Source of the DNA: Micropterus salmoides
Taxonomy: Eukaryota; Chordata; Actinopteri; Centrarchiformes; Centrarchidae
NCBI RefSeq assembly: GCF_014851395.1
Contig: NW_024044348.1
Coordinates: 22,726,890 to 22,790,889 of the forward strand
Length of the DNA stretch: 64,000 nt
Direction of reading: 5' to 3'
Shown: in pieces, positions 47,901-60,261 of the stretch
Numbering within the stretch: position 1 is the first letter of the stretch
Layout of the letters: each line of letters opens with the position of its first letter
Made by a program: the position numbers and the translations under genes
The notes under the pieces: generated by a model
The model's database searches: none
Seen by the model: only the letters and a program-made list of their open reading frames with translations
What the model was told of the DNA's origin: nothing

Positions 47901-50900
47901 CACACCTCATGGCTTCCCTCAGCCTCTCTCCCTGCCTATCTATCCCTTTCTCTCTCTCATTCTCTTTGTCCCATGTGAAAGCCCCTGTCACCTCTGGCCC
48001 TCCTCCACTCCTCCCCCTCTGTGAGGCTATTACAGGCAGCACTCCTCCCTCTCTGCCTTCCCCATGTATTACCATTAGAAGACATGCATCTTGGGAGCTG
48101 CTGCACACTCCTCTGTGTTTTGATTAATATTTTAGCAGCCTCAGGGAGGAAATGGGTCTTCCTCTGAGCTAATCTGTTATGGGGTAGATGCTTGGAGCAG
48201 AGGAAAGGGAAGATGATAGAAGAGGAAGGTCAAGCTCGACTGTTTTTATTTTCCATGTCAGAGGTTGTAAAGACATCCAATACAAACCAAATGCCTCGGA
48301 AATGTGAAAAATGCACTAGTGCAGAGTTCAGGGGAAATTCAAAGCTAACCGAAGTTCATGTAGATTAAGGTTCACAATCATAAAGACGATCTCTGGCACC
48401 AAATTAACCAACACTAGGTACCACCATTGTATTTCTCCCCAGCCCTTTGATTTTCATATTATCAGACTAGAAGGTAGAAGCAGTTTTCTGTGGTTCATCT
48501 CATCTTGAATGTGGAAAAATGAGCAAATCTCATACACCCTCCATGACAGAAATATCAATATCAATAGGGACTTTTTGTCCAGCTGGTCCACCTACTGAAA
48601 GGCACTCAGTTCCCACCCTCCATGTCACCACAACTGTCAGACATGGGACTGCTTGCCCCCGTGGCAGCTGGTATAGGGAACAGAATTTAAATTCTCAGCC
48701 AATTAAATTTTTGGCCAGTGCACAAGCAAAAAGGCAATATTTAAACTATCTCTCTCACTGTCTGTCGTACACACATCCCTACACAGACGCTCTTGCTAGG
48801 TTATCGGCCTAAACATTACAAGGCATTAAAGCAACATTATGTAAGAGGTCGTGTTTTTTGTGATTTGGCGCCCCTATTGAGTGTAATTCACCACTGTTGT
48901 GAATAAGGACAGCTGTACACCTGCATTTGTTATGATTGCATTACGATACTTACTCTTGCTTGGACACTCTCTCTTTTTCTCTCTGTAAAGCATCACGCCA
49001 CTCTCGCAATGCGTTTCCTGGGACACCTATGCTACATAGTGCAGCACCAGGAGCTCCCAGCGGCAATGACAGAGATGCCATTCTCCCTATTACAAGTCAT
49101 TGTACCATCAAACTGATTTTATTTGATCATTAAACCTCTCCTCGCTGAGAAAGCACACCTTTAAACAATCAAAACTTGGTTGTTGATCACACTGGGTTTC
49201 ATACATTGCACTAGGTTTCAGACCTCTGGTCTTTGCCCATTTTCAACCCCTAAAAGTGAAGCAATGCCAAATCCCACATGTAAGACATTTATCTGTGGAA
49301 ACTCATCACAACATATGAGACTATTAATATTATTATCTATACATAAACTGTGAATGTGAAAGTAAAGAGAAAAGTTTGCATATATTCACTGAATGTTTTT
49401 GAAATGAAGAGATGATGAGAAAAGAATTTTACAAAATGATGTGTATTGTGGGGTTCAAGCAATGCAAAGTCATGATGTTCTTAAGTAACAAGCTGACAGA
49501 TTTTTTATAAAATGCTGGCACTTACATTTAGACTAATACGATTTCTCCTCAGTTTATTGATAAGATAAATAAAGTCACTGATGCAATGATATACAAATTA
49601 TTAGTAATTAGTATATCATTAGTAATTATTAGTAAAAATTAGTAATTATTATTGTCATAGTCAGTGATGTGAAGAACAAACAAATAAGACCAATGAAGAA
49701 TATATGTATACAGGATGTATGTATATGTGTGTGTATATGTACAGTATTATAAAGAGATATTCATAGACCGTTTATCTCATATTTCTGCAAAGCTGTGTAC
49801 GTTTCTTTGTTGTACTGGTGGTAATAGCTGAGCGTAAGTGTATCGGCTCTAGGTCTCTGTGCTGCTTTTCTATGCTTCCTCTTTCATTGATTCCCACTCT
49901 CTTTTATTTATGTTTGTTTACTGTGCTGCTTGACTCAAGAACTGCCTATTGCTTTTATTGTCGAATGCAATGAAGGGTGCTTTTATCACCATTTGCCTTC
50001 AGGTCAAAGGTGAGAATGGAGACAAATGGGCCAACTGTACAATGATGAACAGCGTGTTTTGAACCTGAAAACATACATCCAGTTCATGGATCCCAACAGT
50101 ACATTCTTTTGTACTGGAGACAATCCTGAGAGGAATTTTAGGAAGACAAATAAGGTGAATAGATTATAGCAACAGGTGTCTATGAAATAATAAAGCTAAT
50201 TAATAAAAAAACCTCTATATATAAAGAATGACAAGCTCATTGTCTTTGTAAGTACAGTGTTTATATGTAAGAAATTAAAGAGTTACTGAAATCTTTAGGC
50301 TCCAATATTAGATGGACTATAAGTAAAGCAAACTATTAGCCTTAGATTTTGGGTCATAGACCTTCTTTTTCTACCTTGTCTCTATTGGTATTTTTCTAAG
50401 ATAACATACTGTAACCTTGGCTCTGAATCATGTGACAACTTGACGCTATGCACCACTTTGCACATTAGTTCTGTTGACCAATATATGAATTATTCTGGCT
50501 GTATTGTTCGTGAATTTATCCCCATGGTGTTACCATGTTGATTAAGTGCAGTATGGAGGTCGAGTGTTAGCAATTACTCACCATGTGTTCGGAGCAGCGG
50601 GCCATGCACGGTGAGTGAAGCTGGCACATTAGGAAAATACAAATGAAGGCTAGTCTTTGTGGTGTGTTGACTTATTTTAAGCTCTGCCAGCCCATTTAGT
50701 GATGTGTCCTTGGGGCCGGGGGTATTTTGTATGCCTCCGATAGGTGTTGCTAATGAAGGTGGTGTTTAATTTGTTTAAATGCTGCAGGGAGCAGGCATTT
50801 GATATCTGTATGGATGGGGCAGCAACACAATAGTGGATCGTAACCACTGCCTTAGATGGTCCTAGTCTTTTATTCTCTATTTATAGATGGCATTATGTGC

Positions 50901-53152
50901 AGAAGGACAGGGCAGCTAGCAGGGAGCTAATGTGAGCATAAGGAGGATACACCTGCCCTTAGGTGTTTTTCTTTGCAGGTATAATAGCAATATATTTCCA
51001 CAGATGACATTCCCTAATGTTTGTTGAGGGAATATCTGCAAGAGCAAGTCGGGTTTGAGCTTCGAACCCTGTGGCAAACCGCTGCACAGTAAGACATTGG
51101 GGCTATTAATGGGATGACATGCTGTAAGTAAGTTCAACAGTAGGAAACAGGTTCAATTAATTTTTAGCTGTTGAGAATATATTTTACACTCTTACAAATT
51201 CCAGTTTCTGGATTTTGGGACAGTTGAAGCTCCTGCAGCTCCTGTTGACCTTGAATATTTTTTTTAGCATTCACAGTCATTGCAACAAATTTAGGAATCA
51301 GTGAACAAAACCTCCCCACTCTCTGTCATCCTCCCTCACTGTGTACTGTGGAGAGGTTTCTTCATTAAAACTGACAGAGAAGCCAGAGGCAGGGGAAGTG
51401 TTATAACTCTGCAGACCTGTCACCACTTTCTCCACAAACTATAATTTAATGCTGTACAATAATTGAAATAATTCTTTCATTTACTGACGAGGCTGCCAAA
51501 TGTTGAACCAGAAAACTGCCGACAGCAAAGATAATGTGTTCCCTCATGGCGTTTTCTTTTAAAATTCATTTTCTATTCTAATGTATTAAATGCATAAATT
51601 CTCTCACTAATGGTTTGTGTGAGGCTGAGCAACAGCCTATTCAATGATGCTGTTTAGAGAGGGTTTTATACTTAAAACAAGAACAACCATAATAAATGGC
51701 AATAAATCTGTGGACATGTCCATTTTTCCTTAGCCCTAAATGTATGCTTAGTTAATCCTTTTTTCTGCATTGGGCATTTGCAGAAGGGAATGGGGATGTT
51801 TTGCTGCAATATACTGCAGGAGTCTATTGGGAAAATGGGAAGCATTTTTTTAGTAACCTAAAAAACAATTTTGACCATTTTTTACTTTCTCCATTAAAAT
51901 GCCTTGTAATTGATTATGTATTGTGGTTATGGATGTATTGTGATTGATTAATTTAACATTAATGATAGACATAACATAGGCCAGATATGCTTTAAATCAT
52001 ACACAAAGTGTCACTCATTGTCAATGTGTGAACATGAAATCACGATATGTTGTTTACACAGACTGACTAATTAGCATATTAAGGATGGACATTACATTCA
52101 GTCCCAGCTTATAGCAATAAATTATTCCAGTGGAAGGAAGCATGTATAATGAAGTGGGGTCCGATTATTGTAAAAATCAAAAGTGACAACTAACACACAA
52201 ATTTTATTGGAAATCTTTATTATTCCAATTTTATTGGAAAAATTGGAGTGAATTCTTTGTACCTTTAAAGTTCATCATAAAATATTTCCAGGATGCCCCA
52301 TGACAACTCAATCTCAGTGACAGTCAAAACTTCAGAACAAAAAGCAATCACCTTCTATGCTGTGGGTCATGCACTCTAAGAAATAAGCAATTTAGGCAAT
52401 TATAAGTTTCCCTGACACTCGTAGTGAATTAGAATTTCATTTTGCTTCATTATTCATAGAACTGCCATCTTTAAGGCTGTTTTTCCGCATGTCAAAATTG
52501 AGGCACATTTTGCAAACTGAATGCATCAGGCATCAGATTGTCTGTTAGAGAAAGTATATTTCAGCTCTAAACCCAGATCCTTTCTTTGTCATAGCAGTAT
52601 TATCGAAGCTTGTCCAAGCTTCGATTTGGGACATTAGTACTTAATTACAAAGCAATCACCCAGCTATTTAAGTCACGGTTACCAGACAATTAGTATATTC
52701 AGTAAGGATGTTTTTACATTCACAGATTTTTTTTATAAGCACATTCTTATTGATTTTATTTATAATCACGAGAGCTACATAAAATATATTGCTAAAGTTA
52801 CTCAAAATTACAAATATTGCAGAGAGCTACTGATTTCCCCCTTGATTTTCTTGATAACAGACTTGATGACACTACTTATTTAGCTTCCAAAAATGTTTTT
52901 TTCCACCACCATCATTTTTGATAGTTTCAGTGACGTAAATCCGTTTTCAGTGTAGTGAGTCCCTGACAGGTGGTCATTTGAGTGGGTCTCCAATAAAATG
53001 TGATTTTTGATCAATTGTAGCGTTAAACTTAGGATTTTATCATTACTACAACTCTTATCAGTTCTGTTCTTTATCAATACTCGTTTTGGGTCTTTTTCAT
53101 TACTAAAACATATTTTAAAAAGAATACATATACAATAAAATTAGAATTTAAA
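44931..53152. other. Long repeat-poor region, 8 kb, no gene
   Basis: No gene is supported; the longest frames are under 100 codons and motif-free. 48835-49140 opens with AAAGCAACATTATGTAAGA, wording seen in a fish dispersed repeat. A mixed CACT/CA run lies at 47634-47668. A short inverted repeat ATCGAAGCTTG/CAAGCTTCGAT is at 52603-52626. 50500-50760 looks complex enough to be a conserved non-coding block, which is untested. Confidence 0.42.
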
Positions 53153-53160
53153 ATTTTAAA
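53153..53160. repeat. Left target-site duplication of hAT 53161-53881
   Basis: ATTTTAAA here is repeated exactly at 53882-53889. The word is AT-rich and so less specific than a mixed octamer, but its position flush with both element ends supports it. Confidence 0.85.
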
Positions 53161-53881
53161 TAGGGCTGATCCCGAATAGTTGAACATTTGATTCTTGGAC
53201 GGGCGGAGCCTGATTCGACTGTCAATCTCACAGTCGAAGCATCGCATTGAAACAAGGATCATGCCATTTTGGCGAAATGGAGGTGCTTAACATCTGATTT
53301 TACATAGAACTACCAGTTTTCTCCCAATAAGTTAATATACAGCCTATTACAATATACATTTCAATGTTTGATGCTGTAACTAAATATGTAAAAAGAATAA
53401 AACTTTAAATAAATGTTTTTGAAGTTCGTGAATAAATCCAAAATTGTAACCCTAACCCTGTAAGCATAGCGTGTATGTGTGCAGTGGCAGTGGAGGAACG
53501 CTTGCTGAAGAGACCGAGCCACAGCTTCACAGTGTTGTGCCGAGTTGTCCGCACCTCGCGGGACTTTTGGATAATTTATCACCGCAGCAGTAATGCACGT
53601 AAAAGTCTGCATAAGACCATTGAATGACAGGCGAGAGAGAGAGAGAAAAAGGTCTTCAAAAAGCCTCAATTTAGCTGGAAATTTATAGTGTAAGTTGTAT
53701 GAAAAGAGACTGCAGCTCTGCAGCTTCTCAAGATTAAAGCAGAGCTACTGTGTGTAACACCCACCCCCACCCCGCAATCGCTGCGCACGAAAACACACAC
53801 GTGATTCGACTATCAGTCGTCTATAGGCAGGACTTGACGATTCTGATTCGACTATGTAAATCCTTAGTTGGGGACAGCCTA
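53161..53881. mobile_element. Full-length non-autonomous hAT with perfect TSD
   Basis: The element is 721 bp. It begins TAGGGCTGATCCCGAATAGT and ends AGTTGGGGACAGCCTA, an imperfect terminal inverted repeat. The 8-bp duplication ATTTTAAA is exact. GATTCGACT/AGTCGAATC words occur near both ends, as in hAT subterminal binding regions. It is the intact reference for the fragments at 9637-10133 and 22456-22780. A 102-codon minus frame inside has no transposase motif. Confidence 0.9.
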
Positions 53882-53889
53882 ATTTTAAA
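53882..53889. repeat. Right target-site duplication of hAT 53161-53881
   Basis: ATTTTAAA, identical to 53153-53160. Confidence 0.85.
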
Positions 53890-54384
53890 TATAACTAAAA
53901 ACGAAATGTTTCTAGAGCAGCAACAGTAATGTGATTACTAACAAGGTTGAAGCGCTACAGCAGACTTTTAAATGTTGAACTCGTTCTGTGTGCATGTTTT
54001 TTTATTTTATTTTTTATTGTCAAGTTAGTGCTTTGCATACAGAAATGAGAGATTATCCACCATGAAAACAACCTACAAAAATTGCAAAACTGCTGTTTTG
54101 TCCAACTGGAATTATTATAATGCTAATGGGTATATATATATAGTAGCCTATACTGTGATTCGAACTGATAAAGAATACTATGCTGTGAACAAACAGTTCA
54201 ACCACCTCTGATGCCGCAGACAGATAATGCTTGGTGCCTGACTGTTAAAATGACAAACACTAACTAGAGATTACAAACAGCCTATCAAAGGAAACCCTAA
54301 ACTGCCCCCCACACACGTAACCATGGCAACTGACCCCTTCCTCTTTGTTTAATTATCGCACATCAAAGGATATTCTCCTTTCAC
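53890..54384. other. Unannotated AT-rich DNA
   Basis: Only a short TA run near 54130 was noted. Confidence 0.4.
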
Positions 54385-55105
54385 AGCCAGATGTGAATTC
54401 GTGAGAAACTCCAGGACACTTGTGAGCATTACCTTGTTTAATTAAATAATCTTTTCCACTCCATTTGAGTAGTTATGTTACCATGTTGGTGTTATTTGTT
54501 GTTGAAAAGAATCTAAATAAGTTAATTTTGCAGTGTTTTAATTTTCAGCAAGGATCCCTGACCTTTATTCATTTTATGCTGTAATCAATGCTTTGTTCCC
54601 AACACTTTATGACACTTCCTTTAAAAAGGATATGATAAAGAAATGTCATCCTATACTCGATTAATTTTCCAGCTTGAATTTAATGTTAAATTACTAAATT
54701 CCCCAGCTCCTGAGCAGAAGATTGTTTTAGGATTAATCAAAGCTATCCTCATGTAACCCGAGTTCCCCAAGTGGACAAAATAAGTATTGCATGCCATCAT
54801 TCTGAAATGCTAGGTTGAACTACTTTTTATCAAATGCTTAAAACTAAGACCGGTATAACCGTTTGACAATTATGTTTTTTTTGTGGGAAGATATCTGATT
54901 ACAATACGTGCAAATAGATTTTTGATTAGACATTTTAAAAGTTAAAGAAGCGGGTCTCTCAGGAAACCGGAAACAAGCCCTCCCTCAGGGGAACAAAGGA
55001 CTGCTCTCTGGGAACCACGCCCCAACAGTCAAAAGCAGCGACACACGCTGTCTCGCACTCTCTTGTTCCCTCTTGTCTGGTTCTCTCCAACTGCACTTCG
55101 GTACG
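54385..55105 (+). repeat. LTR-like repeat, copy 1
   Basis: This stretch is homologous in inverted orientation to 58680-59265. Shared blocks in order are GTGAGAAACTCCAG, ATTACCTTGTTTAATTAAAT, CTCCATTTGAGTAGTTAT, AAGTTAATTTTGCAGTG, CAATGCTTT followed by TTCCCAACACTT, GTGCAAATAGA-like, GGAAACCGGAA-like and ACGCCC. Length, a CCTTTAAA/TTTAAAGT core and a GC-rich segment after about 54990 suggest the U3/R part of an LTR. No internal retroviral or Gypsy gene is attached, so it would be a solo or truncated LTR. Confidence 0.5.
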
Positions 55106-56936
55106 AAATAGGGTGCGTTGATACTGTGTTCACATGCCTTCCCATTAGCTGTATGGACAGTAGCTGGATTTGTGGTGCGTTAGTGTTGTGGTTGTCTGGC
55201 ATAAATTTACTCGTGTTAAGTCAAATTTTACATTCCATTACATTCGTAGTCGTTTCATTTTTAACAATATATATATTAACCAGATGAAGGATGTTAGTCA
55301 TTGGACGGGTGGATCTTAATTTATCAGAGAAACAAGCTGAACAAACATTAGTGGCAGCTAGGGCTAGCAGTGTCCGGTGTCTGCAGAACAGTGTCAGGAA
55401 AACATGGATTTTTAACATGAAACTGCTTGATTCAGTGTTTCTACCAGTTGTAATCACTGGGTCAGTTTGAGTGGAGGAGACCTGTGTGGATAATTCGGCT
55501 CCCAGTAATAACCTCCTGAAACTGGGTGAAGCTGACTGCAATGAAGGTTATGGGGGTGAAGACACAGCTCTCATGATCCCGTGTTACTTCACGTCATCAA
55601 ACTATACCAAAAATTACATACTTAAGGCTTTTGGGCTTGCAGTCGCATAAAGAAATGAAAAACTTTATATTTTACAATTTACCAAAATGTTTCTATTCTC
55701 AGAGGAAAAAACAAACAAAAAAACAAACCCACCCCCACCCCCCACAGTTCCATATTTGAATCCAGTCCAATTTTCTCCTCACTCTTCTCTTCGCTTATCA
55801 TCCCTTCAGTCACCTCCCCTTTCTCTTTTGTCTTGCTCCATCTCATCTACTCTGCATTAATTTGCCTAACTTCCATTCTCCTGTTTTCTTCTCAGCTCTC
55901 GGCCTCTCTCTCTCTTTCTCCACTCATCTCATAGCACAACCTATCTATCATTGCTGTAATCAACACAATGGAGTTTTCACGGTGGCCACTGTGACCCTCC
56001 CTGGACATCGCGCCGACAAAGTGACTGAAAGAAAAAGAGTCAGACTTGCCAAACACTGAATCATCACATTTATTAAATATTATAAGAAGGGATGAGAGAG
56101 GGAAAGGCAAGAACAAGAAGAGTTTCTCAACATAGCGATTGAGTAACAAGTTTATTCCTTCTGACAGCTCCCTTTTATAAATACATACCGTTGTAGATGG
56201 TAAACCCCTTGTAGTTCTACTGCTTTCAGCCTCCTGAATTACATTTGAGTTTGTGAGCACCTTAAGCTTCCTGCTTGTCTTTTCTATGAGGGTGTGATGT
56301 GGTTGTGCAGGTTTTGAGCATTAAAGTAGGACCTGACAATTTGCATGAGTCATTTAGATCAGAGCTACTGTAGATTCAGTCATGGAAAAGAATCTCCACA
56401 CGCACAAGTGGAAGACAATATTCAAAATAAAGTGAATAACCTATTGGGCACTGATGGATCCAGTGGTGAAAATACTGTTCTGGGAGTAAAACTTGAGAGA
56501 CGATGAAGGGTTCCCCTCAGATTTTCAGTGTTTTTTATAGATGGAAATTACTTATAGCTGTTTTACACTGTTCTAAAGAGTGTTCATGAAACAAATATTA
56601 TTTATAGAGCTCAAATATAGACACATCAAACTATATTTCTACTCGACGCACAGGGATTTTCAGGTTGTGTTGGTCTGGAAAAGGACTTTGACAAAGGGTG
56701 GTCTTCTGTGTCCTCACTCATGTCTCTCCAGAGAGCCCTCCCCGAACCTTGCTCCACAGAGCAGAAATAAAAGCATTGGAATGGGCTTTATGACAGTGGA
56801 CTGGAACAATTTCCAGTTAATGTGAGGAATTATCAAATAAGGGAATTGGCATGTACGAATTATCCCCAGACGATGAATCCTACTGACTGTGTGTTTTAAA
56901 AGTCATGCTAAATCTGTGGTTCGTTCCTGTTTTTTT
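55106..56936. other. Unannotated DNA
   Basis: A 122-codon minus frame (55892-56260) has no motif and crosses a CT-rich tract. No gene or element was placed. Confidence 0.4.
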
Positions 56937-57550
56937 CCATCTCAGGAACATTGCAAAGATTAGATCTGTGGTTTCTAAAGAAGAGATGGATATGCTTGTT
57001 CATGCTGTTATTTCTTCTCATCTGGATTATTGCAATGTGTACTGTACACTTGTTTAAACTAATCCTCCATGGACAAACTGCAAGTTGTATAGAATGCAGC
57101 TCCAAGACTTTTGTCAAAGACCAACGGGAGATCACACATTACACCTGTGCTTAAGGCTCTTCATTGGCTTCCAATTGGTTTTAGAGTGCATTTTAAAATT
57201 TTAACCATTACTTACTGAGCCTTGCATGGTCAAGCTCCCTCTTACATCCAGGATCTATTGCGCGCACACACTTCTGGTTGCTCTCTGAGGTCTTCAGGCC
57301 AAGACCTTTTAACTGTTCCCAGATCACGTTTTAAAACAAGAGCTGATCGTGCTTTCTGTGTGTTGGTTCAAAGGCTCTGGGACACTCTTCCACAATCTTT
57401 TTAGACAAGCATTTAACTAGCCATATAGTTTTGTATTTTATGTGTTGTTGTTTTATTTTTACTGTGAAGCACTTTGTGACTCCTTTTGTCTGTGAAAAGT
57501 GCTATATAAATAAAGTTTACTTGCTTACTTACTTACTTACTTACTTACTT
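56937..57550 (+). pseudogene. L2/Rex1-like LINE, 3' end
   Basis: Plus-strand frames carry the C-terminal part of an L2/CR1-group reverse transcriptase: NIAKIRSVVSKEEMDMLVHA followed by ISSHLDYCN, then after frame breaks APSYIQDLLRAH, SLRSSGQDLLTVPRSR, FKTRADRAF and LWDTLP. The 3' end AGTGCTATATAAATAAAG followed by a (CTTA)n tail at 57523-57550 is the usual terminus of these LINEs, where a microsatellite replaces poly-A. Several stops and frameshifts make it non-functional. Confidence 0.88.
57523..57550 (+). repeat. (CTTA)n tail of the LINE
   Basis: About seven tetranucleotide units directly follow the GCTATATAAATAAAG terminus. Confidence 0.95.
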
Positions 57551-57647
57551 AATTAAGTGAGCCAATGACTTTTCCCCTTGTGCCACCATCAGGTTACATT
57601 TGTGATTTTGGTTAAACTGTTGAATTGATTGCCATGATACGTTTACT

Positions 57648-57790
57648 CAGGAACACGTTACTGTAATATTATTGCTATTCCCAGTAACTAGTAGTGTAAG
57701 GGATTGCTATTTCCAACACAGTAATAATTGTAGCATATCTACTTTTGTAATAAGACAAATTATGAATATTAATATTCAGAAATATTATTC
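57648..57790. mobile_element. Possible hAT-like left end
   Basis: CACGTTACTGTAATATTATT and CAGTAACTAGTAGTGTAAGG resemble ends of a widespread fish DNA element, normally starting CAGTGTTGGG, whose opposite end may be at 60777. The terminal bases are poorly preserved. If the two pair, the LTR-like and foldback elements between them are later insertions. Confidence 0.35.
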
Positions 57791-57798
57791 ATAAACTC

Positions 57799-59265
57799 TC
57801 GTTTCGCAGGGCACCACCTGAATTCCGTTCGCCCAGGGCCTTCAGGACTCCCTAGGTATGGGTTTTAATATTTATACAATTATTCACTAGTGATCAGTTA
57901 ATAATCGCTCAATTATCTTAAATCAATCAGTCAATCTCATATCGAAGGAGTAAGTCCTCCGTTACAGTGACCTGGAGTTAAACAATACACACACACAGTT
58001 CCTGTGATTATGGTGAAATGTATTAACTAACTAAAAGGTTGATATAAATGCGGTTAAATATACATCAAAGAAATAAACAATGGCTAAACAAACATGAGCC
58101 AAACAATGAGTGTGATGAGTTCAATGTAAATTGAGTTGTTCTATTGTGGGGAGAATTTGATTCACAGGGAGAAAGAGAACTAATAAACGCAGGTTATATG
58201 ATACTAACTTGGTTAAATTTGTCTAGGAGTTTTAGGCTGGAATGATTAAGGATTAAAGCTAGTGGATTAACAGACTATTGAATGCCTTGGTTTTGCCTTA
58301 CTGCTTGTTGTTTCTCCAGTCAGTTGGTGCTCGGCAGCCCCACGAGTAGTCAGCGCTTGGGCCTTGGCGTCTTGGTACGCCAGGACCAGCTATTTACTAG
58401 CAGGTTGTCCTGGGGGTCCGCCTTGGTCGGCTTATTGAAGAAAACTTGCAGGGATAGGCTGTTACCTTCGCTCGGGTTATCGATTTGATTGTCCTTTGTT
58501 ACTGCTCGTGCAACGGACGCACATGGCTAGGTCCGAACTTCGGTGGGAGCAATATAAGTTCACTCGACTACAATAAAGCTGAAAAGAACAAAGGAATCTT
58601 CGCGGTAAGCCGGGCCAGACTTCTTAGGGCGTTGCTGGAAGACGGAGCACACTGAGCGCGTCCCGAGAGCTGCTGAAGAGCCGAAGTACAAGAGAAGAGA
58701 GAGCCTGCTTTTGCTTGTTAGGGCGTGTTTCCCGGAGGGGGAAGTCTTTCTTTCCCTGACGGCTTATTTCCTTTGAGAGGGAGGGCTTCCGGTCCTTTAA
58801 CTGTAATGTCTATTTTAAAAGTCTATTTGCGCATATTTTAATCAAATATCTGGTTCCACAAGAGTACAATTGACACTCTCACAAGGGAAGAAATGGTTAT
58901 TTAACATTAAATTAATTAAGTAGCACAGGAAAATATTTCTGTATCATATCATTTCTGGGGAGTATAAGAAGTGTTGGGAATAAAGCATTGGTTAAAACAT
59001 GACTTAAACGAATGTCAGGAATCATTGCTGAAAATTAAAGAGCACTGCAAAATTAACTTACTTTATGGATTCTTCTTTTCAACAACAACATGGTAATATA
59101 ACTACTCAAATGGAGTAGAGAGACCTGCTAAGTAAATTAACAAAGATTATTTAATTAAACAAGGTAATTGCAAGTTATGAGGAGACAGTATTCATTTGTC
59201 CTCACAAAGGAATGTGGGCTGTCCTCCCCTGGTGTTCTGGAGTTTCTCACACCTGGGTGTGACAA
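57799..59265 (-). repeat. LTR-like repeat, copy 2 (minus strand)
   Basis: 58680-59265 is the reverse complement of copy 1 at 54385-55105. Read on the minus strand, the sequence continues past that homology to end in CA at 57819. Two bases later an 18-nt stretch starts TGGTGCCCTG (57816-57799), where a retroelement primer-binding site would lie. The tRNA could not be identified, so the primer-site call is tentative. Little internal sequence follows before the LINE at 57550. I read this as an LTR remnant of an old retroelement without genes. Confidence 0.4.
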
Positions 59266-59291
59266 AGGGAGAGGGCATGTAAAGAGTCGAA

Positions 59292-59921
59292 GGCTGTGTT
59301 CGAAACGGGCTAAACTGCTATCTCAGAAGGTGTCTAACAGGACAGCAAGGCATCGAGTGCTGTTCGAAACGGCTCAAACGATCGCTTCCTCTCTCCTGAG
59401 ATGCCTTCAAGCTGCCCCAATAACGGCCAGTTTTGAAGGCAGCATCAATGGTGACTTGATGCTGACTATTACCCATAAAGCAGCGCAGCTGCGGCCGCCG
59501 ATGCTTTCAAAAACTGGTCAAGATGGCGGACAAACAAGCTAAATTTGTACACAAATATACAGTTTTTAGTAGTTTTCTCGCTTCAATTTTTGAAAATCTA
59601 GCGAGTACTAAACACTGAACTATAATATTAGCCTGTGACTGTAACCAACCAAGTTTGTTCAATATGATTTCTGAGGCATCTGTTAGCCGTTTGGCTTTTC
59701 AATAGCTAGTTAGCTGATGCTAAGGCTAGCGTCTCTTCTGACAGCCAGAAGAGAAGCAAGCGGCGTGCTGACATCACACATTGCCATAAGTGCTGCCCTA
59801 GAAGGCTGTTCGAAACTAATGTAAACAGAACTGCCTTCACTTGAAAGTGATGCCTTCTGAGGCAGCTGTCTATTACAGTATCGAGGCAACGAGGCAACTG
59901 CCTTCCGTTTCGAACACAGCC
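59292..59921. mobile_element. Foldback/MITE element, 630 bp, 17-bp perfect TIRs
   Basis: GGCTGTGTTCGAAACGG at 59292-59308 is repeated exactly, inverted, at 59905-59921. Further internal GTTCGAAAC words occur near 59360 and 59810. No target duplication is evident, so the superfamily is open. The 124-codon frame 59168-59542 runs through its left end and is not a gene. The element abuts the upstream end of the minus-strand LTR-like repeat. Confidence 0.85.
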
Positions 59922-60067
59922 CATGTTAATGGCTCTTTGGTGGGGTAGAGAGTCACGACTGAAGAGGAGATCTTTTATGTTTGGAAGTAACCTGAAAGAG
60001 GAACTTCGTTACAATGGTTACCCTGCCCTTTTGGTCTTGGGAGGTTATTTATTTGTTATTATATTAT

Positions 60068-60095
60068 ACTATTATTATTATTATTATTATTATAT
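60068..60095. repeat. (ATT)n microsatellite
   Basis: A short trinucleotide run between ATATTATACT and TATATTATAT. Confidence 0.9.
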
Positions 60096-60245
60096 TATAT
60101 TGTTATTTTATCAGTCATGCATAGAGTCTGTTATCTCAACTTCACCGGAGGTGGTAGGTTTTATGATCTAACTAACCAAAACAGCACTTAGGGAAAGCAA
60201 ACCTTTCACTTGGGGCGGGCTGTCTGTAGAGGGGGAAATATCTCA

Positions 60246-60261
60246 CCCCCCCCCCCCCCAC
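60246..60261. repeat. Poly-C run, 16 bp
   Basis: Sixteen consecutive C (equivalent to a poly-G run on the minus strand). Confidence 0.9.

Noticed and set aside
52603..52626. Functional hairpin or terminator at the ATCGAAGCTTG inverted repeat
   Set aside because: The arms are only 11 bp with a 2-nt spacer and there is no transcription context. This is common by chance in AT-rich DNA.
57799..57816. Definite retroviral primer-binding site
   Set aside because: The tRNA that would match could not be identified, so it is only mentioned as a tentative feature of the LTR-like repeat.
59168..59542. 124-codon ORF on the plus strand
   Set aside because: It crosses the boundary between the LTR-like repeat and the foldback element and shows no domain.
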